NCBI RefSeq assembly: GCF_036323735.1
Contig: NC_086019.1
Coordinates: 236,697,102-236,761,101 of the forward strand
Length of the DNA stretch: 64,000 nucleotides
Reading direction: 5' to 3'
DNA from: Rattus norvegicus
Taxonomy: Eukaryota; Chordata; Mammalia; Rodentia; Muridae
Shown: piece by piece, positions 57,075 to 64,000 of the stretch
Numbering within the stretch: position 1 is the first letter of the stretch
Layout: every line of letters starts with the position of its first letter
The notes under the pieces: model-generated
Database searches by the model: none
The model's input: only the letters and a program-made list of their open reading frames with translations
What the model was told of the DNA's origin: nothing
Program-made: the position numbers and the translations under genes

Positions 57075-57275
57075 AGATGATTTTGAGACGGGCCACCCAC
57101 TAAACCTGGTGGCCAGCGTTTGCTTAGACTGGCTGGTCAGCAGACTTGGGAAGGACGCCTATGCGTGCTCCCCAGCACTCCAGCACCAGGACCACGGATA
57201 CATGCTACCACTTTTTATGTGGGTACTAGGAACAGAATCTGACCTTTCCCAGGGAGAGAGCCTGGCAGAGGGGTA
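57075..57275 (-). mobile_element. Possible B3/B4 SINE remnant, antisense
   Basis: TTTATGTGGGTACTAGGAACAGAATCTGACC resembles the reverse of a B3/B4 body. The remainder is diverged; orientation by this block only. Confidence 0.4.
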
Positions 57276-57889
57276 GAGGAACAGACTGGCACCTGCACAA
57301 CCCTGACTTTACTCAGGTTGTTCTTCCACACCAGGGAGAGGCAGGAATCACCAACTCATCTGTCTTCTTAGCCTTCATACAGATTTTTTTCATTTATATC
57401 ACGATTATTTTAAGTGATTATCTGCTAATCCAACATTGGGATTGTGTAATAGTCTGTTTGTATTGATGGGCTTGTCTTTTTCTTCTGGTTCCCATTTTTC
57501 CATCTGTCTGTCTGGTCAGTTGTTACAGCTTTGTTGTCATAATGTAGAGGTTATGAGCACTATTGATTTTCAGGTATATAGTCACTACATGTGGCTCTGA
57601 GGTTGTACAGGTAAGAATTTCTGTTTTGAGGCCTTTCAGACAGTGGTAGAGGATGGTTCTACTACTGTTCGTGCTTTCAGCTTGCTGTCTTCTGGCTCGC
57701 ACATCTTCTCTTTCCTCTCGTTCTTCACCAGTCACACCACACCCACACTCCATCTGTCTTTAATTTGTTACCGAAACAGTTCTGCTTTCCAACACAGATT
57801 AAATTATACTAAAGTTATAGAAAGGTAGAGTTCTGTAAGGACATGATGATCTGATTTGCTAAAGCATTTTCCTTCTGTCTGTTCTGTCT

Positions 57890-57971
57890 TGTTTTAGGGG
57901 ACAGAGTCTCATTTTCTAATTCCTGACCAGCCTGGAACTTAGAGTGTGGCTGACTTAAAGAGTTTTAAGTC
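57890..57971 (-). mobile_element. B1 SINE, left piece, antisense
   Basis: GGGGACAGAGTCTCATTTTCTAATTCCTGACCAGCCTGGAACTTAG is reverse B1, split from its other end (58229-58297) by an ID element and a TC expansion. Confidence 0.55.
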
Positions 57972-58074
57972 GGGGCTGGGGATTTAGCTCAGTGGTAGAG
58001 CGCTTACCTAGCAAGCGCAAGGCCCTGGGTTCGGTCCCCAGCTCCGAAAAAAAGAACCAAAAAAAAAAAAAAAA
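57972..58074 (+). mobile_element. ID SINE
   Basis: Consensus ID with ACC-interrupted A-tail. Duplication AGTTTTAAGTC at 57961-57971 and 58075-58085. It lies about 320 bp upstream of Ric1 exon 5. Confidence 0.95.
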
Positions 58075-58122
58075 AGTTTTAAGTCCTCCTACCTTACTGA
58101 TATTCAGCATTGCTTACAGAAG

Positions 58123-58129
58123 TTTCTCT

Positions 58130-58178
<49 letters not shown>

Positions 58179-58186
58179 CCCTCCTT

Positions 58187-58228
<42 letters not shown>
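58123..58228. repeat. (TC)n polypyrimidine tract, ~105 bp
   Basis: TTTCTCTCCCCCCCC, two long TC blocks separated by CCCCCCTCCTTCCCTCCC, then TTTCTCTGTGTGTG. It ends 165 bp upstream of Ric1 exon 5. Confidence 0.97.
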
Positions 58229-58297
58229 GTGTGTGTCCACCTGCCTCCGCCTCCTGACTGCTAGAATTAAAGGTGTGCACCCCAATACCTGGCTTGC
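58229..58297 (-). mobile_element. B1 SINE, right piece, antisense
   Basis: CCACCTGCCTCCGCCTCCTGACTGCTAGAATTAAAGGTGTGCACC is the reverse of the B1 left half. Confidence 0.7.
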
Positions 58298-58393
58298 AGA
58301 AGCAGTTTTTGAGAGCTGTTTTATTTATACTCATTGCTATCCCAGTATGCTGTCCTGCAAGGTAATTGACTTGAGGTGCTTGCTTCCCTCCAG

Positions 58394-58536
58394 TTTGCAG
58401 TCTGTGCTGGAAGATCTCCTTGTTGCAACTTCTGATGGACTTCTTCATCTTATTCATTGGGAAGGAATGACAAATGGAAGAAAAGCCATCAATCTCTCTA
58501 CAGTACCCTTTTCAGTAGACCTTCAGTCATCTAGAG
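58394..58536 (+). CDS. Ric1: Ric1 coding exon 5 (residues 147-194, split codon 195)
   Basis: Acceptor CCCTCCAG ends at 58393; donor GTAGTT, a weak one, starts at 58537. The 143-nt exon completes Ser-147 and encodes LQSVLEDLLVATSDGLLHL, then IHWEGMTNGRKA and VDLQSSR. The ATSDGLLHLIHW block is a WD40-type strand pair. A second CAG lies 7 nt further in (TTTGCAG); using it would shift the frame. The following intron is only 122 bp, so exons 5 and 6 are probably recognised through intron definition. Confidence 0.95.
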
Positions 58537-58658
58537 GTAGTTATACTTTTTACATGAGGTAGACCCAGTTGTTTAATATTGGGAATATGGTAGTACTACC
58601 CAGACATGTGAAATAATAGCTTATTATAACCCTATTCTATTCATGTGTTTTTCATCAG

Positions 58659-58795
58659 TAGGTTCATTCCTCGGCTTTGCAGATGTGCACATTAAAGATA
58701 TGGAATATTGTGCCACACTTGATGGATTTGCTGTTGTGTTTAATGATGGTAAAGTTGGATTTATTACACCAGTATCGAGTAGATTTACTGCAGAG
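58659..58795 (+). CDS. Ric1: Ric1 coding exon 6 (residues 195-240)
   Basis: Acceptor TTTTTCATCAG ends at 58658; donor GTATGG starts at 58796. The exon is 137 nt: two bases completing Val-195, then 45 codons ending in Glu-240. It encodes VGSFLGFADVHIKDMEY and the blade CATLDGFAVVFNDGKVGFI. The acceptor is part of a CAGTAG tandem; using the downstream AG would drop Val-195 only. The family sequence contains the Val, so the upstream AG is taken as the main one. Confidence 0.95.
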
Positions 58796-59156
58796 GTATG
58801 GATTGTACATTTTGAGTTATTTTATTTTACATACATTAATTTTGCTTTATTTTTAACTCCCATGTTTTCTTAGTTCAAATATAGTTCTTCAAACTTTATA
58901 GACAGTTGTAAGGTTATTGACTTTATCCTGTGGAAAATGACCATTTGCTTCAATCTTCTCCAACTACAACATGTTCATAATCTTTTCAATAACGTTACTA
59001 TTTTAATGAGATTACTACCCATTGTTTATATATTAGTCAGCTTGCAAATCCTCTTAATATGAAACTATGTAATGTACCAATGACTAGTTTTTCCTTTTCT
59101 GTAGATTTTTATTTCCACTGGGAGTTAATAATTGTTTGGCTCTTTGTGTTTACTTA

Positions 59157-59278
59157 CTCTGTGTGTATGCATGTGTGCCTTTGCTTATGCATACATGTGT
59201 ATGTGCAGGGTGTGTGTTTGTATGTGTGGTGTGTATGTGTGGGGGTGTGTGGGGGTGTATGTGCAGGGGTGTGTGTGT
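59157..59278. repeat. Imperfect (TG)n / GTGTGTATG tract
   Basis: TG-rich repeats with GTATGTGTG and GTGGGGGTG variants. Frames across it give Cys/Val runs and are not genes. Confidence 0.9.
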
Positions 59279-59279
59279 A

Positions 59280-59535
59280 GACCAGAGGACAGCCTAGGCT
59301 ACCATTCCTCAGTCATTGTCAACCTTGATTTTAGAAACAGGATATCTCATTGGCCTAGAGCTTGAAGTAGACTAACTAGCTGACCATCTAGACTTAGAGA
59401 CCCACCTGTCCTCACCTTCATTACTGGAATTACAAGTACATAAAACCAAACTTGGCCTTTACTTGGGTTCTGTGGATCAGACTCAGGTCCTGATGCTTGC
59501 AGAGCAAGCACTTTACCCAGTGCTATCACCTAGCC
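59280..59535 (-). mobile_element. B3-like SINE, antisense
   Basis: GAATTACAAGTACATAAAACCAAAC, GGATCAGACTCAGGTCCTGATGCTTGCAGAGCAAGCACTTTACCC and ATCACCTAGCCC are reverse B3 blocks, with a TG-rich side as its tail. Confidence 0.6.
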
Positions 59536-60566
59536 CTGCGTTAGTGTATTCTTCATGTACTTACCTTGTAACCCCAAACTGACTGACAGGTGCCTTATTC
59601 TCTCCATTCTTTAAATCATTAGGTGTTCAGTCTTTAAGAATTTTCTGTTAGAGCTTTCTAGCCTGCTCCAGACAGACTTCTCCAGATTGGTGGCTTACGA
59701 TAGGCCTTTAACTAAGATGTATTTCCTGGGTTTTCTTCTTCATCGTAATCATTTTCATCATCCAAAGGAGTGCCTTTCTTCTATTTCATCTCTTAATTGT
59801 ATATCCTTTAATAGCTGTTGCTTTTGTATTGTTAGATAGTAAATATGTAGATTTTGCTGTTGTACAGAGGCCCAAAATAAAAATTACTGTTTTCTGTTTT
59901 GGTAGATTTTGTTATATGAAGTTCACCACAGTGTTTGTTGACTGATAATTTATTTAAGGGGTCCTGTCCATTCTTTGGTTCCTTCCCTCCTCACTTCTCT
60001 TACTCTACTCCTTTCTCTCCCCTTTCTGTCTCCAGTGTTCCTTATAAAGAGTCCTGTAGTCCTTTCCAGAGGGTACATAGTCCTGACTACCCCAGTATTC
60101 TGATATTTGAGCTTTGGAAGACTTAAAAACTAGAAGGTTCATTTCTTTACTGTTCACACAGAGGAAAAATGTTTAGCTTTCTATTGGAGTGGACATTGGT
60201 CTCTGCTGCTCACACTGGGCATGTGCTCAGCAAGGAACCAGACTTTGGCACAGCTCTACCATTCTTTGAGAGACTCCATATTCCCAGGTGTTTTGTATGC
60301 CCAACAGTGGAGAGTGAGCTATTTCTAAGCTTTCTTTACTATTTCTCAGCTTCTAATGCGAAAATCTTCCATGTCTTCTTTGTCTTTACTGTTTTATGCT
60401 TCTTGAGGGAAACCATTTAGATGATAGGCTTTGTGAGAGAATTCTTATACAGGTAAAACCAAATGATACCTTGTCAAACTGAATTTTTTTTTGAATGATA
60501 ATTATTGAATCCTCAATAAGTTTAGGGGAAACACTTTTTAAGCTTTAACTCTTTTTCTTAATGTAG

Positions 60567-60659
<93 letters not shown>

Positions 60660-60939
60660 TAATTGGTAACTCATTCTAACTTAAACTTAAGATATCTTAA
60701 CATACTTAGGGGCTTGAGTATGCCTGTCATAATTATCATTCATCTTAAGTAAAGAACAGATTTCAGACACTGAACATTTGAATTTGTAAAAGTGAGATGT
60801 AGAAAGTTGAGATACCAATAATAAAGAGTAAATACGTTAAAACTTAGGGTCTTTACTGTTAATCCTTAAGGCATCAGTAGTTATTGTTAATTCTTTAATA
60901 TATCTGAGAAGGACACCTTCTTCAGAAACACCATCTTCC

Positions 60940-61145
60940 CTTTGAAACAGTGTCTCCCACTTGTCTGGCATTCACTAGTTAGAGGAGACTGGCCAGCTAG
61001 CCCCAGAGATCCGCCTGTCCCCAGCTCCCCAATGCTGGGGCATGTGATTACAGTGTACAGCATTGAACCTACCTTTTCATATGGGTTCTGGGAATTGAAC
61101 TCAGTCAGGTAGGTCCGTATGCTTGTGTGGCAAGGACCTTATGAG
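60940..61145 (-). mobile_element. B4/B3-type SINE, antisense
   Basis: TTGAAACAGTGTCTCCCACTTG, AGAGATCCGCCTGTCCCCAGCTCCCCAATGCTGGGG and TGGGTTCTGGGAATTGAACTCAG match a B1-B3 fused SINE layout in reverse. Confidence 0.6.
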
Positions 61146-61289
61146 TATGTAATTTTAATTAGTGAATATTCATAAAGCTTACACGTAAAATCAGTTGGGT
61201 TTTTCTGTTTGGTTGGTTTGTTCTATGTTTGTTTTGTTTGGGATTTGGAGGGTTGGTTGCTATAACTCATGTGATGGAGAGTTTTGAAA

Positions 61290-61475
61290 TAAAATTGAAG
61301 CGTGAACATTATGACACATGTTTATAGTCCTAGCATTCGTGAGGCTGAGGCAATAAGATTGTGAATTTGAGGATTATAGCCTGGGCTACATAGTGAAGTC
61401 TAGACCAGTCTAGTAAATCCCTTTAAAAAGAAATGTAGGAGGGCAAAAAAAAAAAAAAAAAAAAAAAAAAAAGGT
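61290..61475 (+). mobile_element. B1 SINE with long poly(A)
   Basis: ACACATGTTTATAGTCCTAGCATTCGTGAGGCTGAGGC, TAGCCTGGGCTACATAGTGAAG, then about 27 A residues. Body diverged, tail long. Confidence 0.7.
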
Positions 61476-61956
61476 GGGGGAAGGGAAGTTTTATGTTCAT
61501 GATTTGATTTGTTCATATTTTATTTAAAAATGCGTGGTCATGAGTATATTTTTCCTGTGTTCCCTATTATGTTTGTCTTCTAAAACAAGCAGAAGAGGAG
61601 GGTGCCTATGTGTGGACACACACGTTTGCCACCCAGCTTAATGCGTATTGCAAAAGTTTTCTTTCAGTGTTATAGCTATGATACTGGATGGATATACCAT
61701 GTTTTCCTTCTTGTTGCTATGTGTTCAGATTGTTTTGTAATGGATATAGTAGAATGGACAATGTATGTGTTATCTGGGAAGTGTGAGGAATTTCTAGAAT
61801 ATTTAGAAAGGCAATGGCCAGACTTGAGCCCATGCATTTGTTTAGACTAATGAGATGACGAATTACTCACAGAACAGTGGGAACATAGATTCCTATGGTA
61901 GTGCCTTTTCTGTTTATTTTGGTCATTTTTCACTAAGATTGTCATTATTTTCACAG

Positions 61957-62045
61957 TGGTTCTGTGCAAGTCTATACGATAGACAACACTACTGGAGCCA
62001 TGCTGCTGTCTCATAAACTAGAGCTTACAGCAAAGCAGTATCCTG
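61957..62045 (+). CDS. Ric1: Ric1 coding exon 8 (residues 271-300, split codon 301)
   Basis: Acceptor ATTATTTTCACAG ends at 61956; donor GTGAGT starts at 62046. The 89-nt exon completes Ser-271 and encodes GSVQVYTIDNTTGAML then LSHKLELTAKQYP, leaving one base (G) for codon 301. SGSVQVYTID is another WD40-type strand. This is the last Ric1 exon in the window; the rest of the protein, including the C-terminal RIC1 domain, lies further right. Confidence 0.95.
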
Positions 62046-62555
62046 GTGAGTATCTGTAACGTCTCTCGGTCTGTGAGCTTCAATTCCAGCACGGCCACCT
62101 CTCCAGCTCTGTGTACTGTTTCTCCCTACACTTAAAGGCCTATAGTGATATGGTATTTATAAATTATGCATGAGAAGAGATAGATACCCTGTGTATTCAT
62201 TACTTTCCTCAGTATTGCCTGGTTGAGGGTGCTGCTCAGTTGGAAGACTGCTTGCCTATCATGGCTTTTGTTGTTTCTCAGTACTGCTGGAGAATGAGAC
62301 CTGCAGGATGTGAAGATGACACTGGAAATTTCTCTCTAGTCATTGTTTCTGGGTATTGTCTTTCTCGATGCTTTTTTTTAGATACTTGAATTTTTTTTTT
62401 TTTTTTGTTGCATTTCTTATCCTGGCTTCAAATTTAAAAAATTTCTCTAGACTGAATTCTATAACTTATTTATTTATTTACTTGTTTATTTATTTTTCTG
62501 ACTCTAGATTTGCTAATTTTTTCTTCAGTTATTGTGTTTTTATTTCTTTTTCTTT
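62046..62555 (+). other. Ric1: Ric1 intron 8, start
   Basis: Intronic sequence after the GTGAGT donor. Ends in a T-rich stretch (TTTATTTATTTATTTAC) that leads into an antisense L1. No gene seen. Confidence 0.85.
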
Positions 62556-64000
62556 TTTTTAATTAATCATTCCATTCGTTTACATCTCAAATGATATCCC
62601 ACTTCCTGGTTAGCCCCCCACCAAACCCCCCCTCCCACATCTGCCCTCCCTCCTTCCCACTCCCTTTTGCCTGTATGAGGGTGTTCACCCACCCACCGTC
62701 TCCCGCACCACTGCTCTAGCATCTCCCTATGCTGGGGCATCAAACCTCCCTGGGCCCAAGGGTCCCCCCTCCCATTGATGTCAGACAAGGCCATCCTCTG
62801 CTACATTGGTATCTGGAGCCATAGATCCCTCCAGGTACACTCCTTGGATGGTGTTCTAGTGTCTAGAGCTCTGGGTGGTCCAGCCAGCTGACATTGTTCT
62901 TCCAATGGGGTTGCAATCCCCCTTCTCTCCCCCAGTCCTTCCACTAGCTCCCTCACCAGGTTCCCTGGGCTTCATCTGATGGCTGGCTCCAAGCATCCAC
63001 ATCTGCACTGGTCAGTTGCTGGCCAGATCTCCCAAGGAACAGCCACACCAGGTTCCTGTCAGCAAGCATCTCTTGACCACAGCAAGTGTCAGGTTTGGTG
63101 TCTGCAGACATGAGGGATCCTCGGGTAGGGCAGTCATGGATAGCCCTTCCTTCAGTCTCTGTTCCGTTTTCTGTCCCTGTTCTTCTTTTGGACAAGAACA
63201 TTTCTGAGTTAAAAACTTTGAGACAGGTGGGTGGCCCCATCCCTCAACCAGGGGCCGTGCCTATCTACTTTAGGTGGTCTCTAAGGTTCTGTCTCCCCCT
63301 TCTCTGTGCATTTTGACTAAAGCCATTCCCGTTGGGTCCTTGGAGCCTCATGTTTCCCTGGTGTCTGGGACTCTTCAGTGGCAGCCCCAGTTCCTCATCC
63401 TCCCTGCCACATATTCTTTTTGTTCGATTTCCTGACCCTCTGTACCTCTCTCATGTCCCCTCCAGTTCCTGATGCTGCCCCCTTATCTCCTCCCCTCTCT
63501 CCCTCCCAGATCCTCCTCCCCACCTCCTCCCTGCACCCCTGCAATGCAGGACTGAAGCATCCACACCCTGGTCTTCCTTCTTTCCAACCTTCATATTGTT
63601 TGTGGGTTGTATCCTGGGCATTGTGAGCTTTTGGGCTAATACCCACTTACCAGTGAGTGGATACCAAGTGTGTTTTTCTGTATTGGGGTTACCTCACTCA
63701 GGATGATATTTTCTAGTTCCATCCATTTGCCTGCAAATTTCATGAAGTCATTGTTTTTAATAGCTGAGTAGAACTCCATTGTGTAAATGTACCACATTTT
63801 CTGTATCCATTCCTCCTTTCAGGGACATCTGGGTTCTTCCCAGCTTTTGGCTATTATAAATATGGCTACTATGAACATAGTGGAGCATATGTCCTTGTTA
63901 CATGTTGGAATATTTTTTTGGGTATATGCCCAGGAGTGGTATAGCTGGGTCTTCAGGTAGAACTGTTTCCAATTTTCTGAGGAACCTCCAGGTTGATTTC
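62556..64000 (-). mobile_element. L1 3'UTR and ORF2 C-terminal part, cut by window end
   Basis: Reverse L1 3'UTR (TACATCTCAAATGATATCCC, AAGGCCATCCTCTGCTACAT, CTTGACCACAGCAAGTG) runs to about 63620. It is followed by reverse ORF2 C-terminal text (CTAATACCCACTTACCAGTGAGTGG, CACTCAGGATGATATTTTC, GTACCACATTTTCTGTATCCATTCC, TTTTCTGAGGAACCTCCAG). Diverged and probably old. Its 5' extent is unknown. Confidence 0.88.

Larger units (their letters stand above)
54459..58393 (+). other. Ric1: Ric1 intron 4 (3.9 kb)
   Basis: Carries the B3, purine-tract, interspersed-repeat, B1 and ID features listed separately. Stretches 54465-55080, 56020-56920 and 57280-57885 show nothing further that I recognise. Confidence 0.85.
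58796..60566 (+). other. Ric1: Ric1 intron 6 (1.8 kb)
   Basis: Contains an imperfect (TG)n tract and a B3-like SINE; 59540-60566 shows no other feature that I recognise. Confidence 0.85.

Overview
This is a rodent nuclear genome window, almost certainly rat (Rattus). The evidence is many near-identical ID SINEs with clean target-site duplications (TSDs), rat-type B1 and B2 SINEs, a nearly complete rodent LINE-1, and a recognisable mammalian gene split into short exons. I see no bacterial, phage, CRISPR or operon-type content, and no new biological system.

One protein-coding gene is present: the 5' part of Ric1 on the + strand. RIC1 is the partner of RGP1 in the guanine-nucleotide exchange complex for RAB6A. 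A CpG-island promoter (about 1440-2640) leads to the start codon at 2000. Eight coding exons follow: 2000-2143, 29850-29957, 37380-37459, 54351-54458, 58394-58536, 58659-58795, 60567-60658 and 61957-62045. They join into one open frame of 300 codons plus one base, every junction is GT-AG, and the frame leaves the window in intron 8. They encode the first blades of the N-terminal WD40-type propeller.

Bases 1-1440 are upstream flank with a tetranucleotide repeat, a B2 and an ID element. Intron 1 (27.7 kb) is a retroelement graveyard. A GC-rich tandem repeat with a unit of about 31 bp sits right after exon 1. Further in are old LINE-1 pieces, an Lx-type L1 3' half, a Gapdh retropseudogene fragment and two inverted copies of one LTR. 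A nearly full-length antisense L1 (16341-22834) lies inside endogenous-retrovirus-like sequence, next to an ID element that used the same insertion site. Beyond it are two L1 fragments in opposite orientation (24461-29275). Introns 2 to 7 are ordinary, with SINEs, microsatellites, a URR1 DNA transposon remnant and several copies of rodent interspersed repeats whose names I could not fix. From 62556 to the window end is another antisense L1 3' half.

Points most worth checking: an exact 12-bp palindrome containing GTCACGTGAC in the Ric1 promoter; the 31-bp minisatellite touching the exon 1 donor; NAGNAG tandem acceptors at exons 6 and 7; three copies of one TSD recording two retrotranspositions at one nick; two lesions in L1 ORF2; and an unidentified 127-bp insertion with a 13-bp TSD at 8883-9009.
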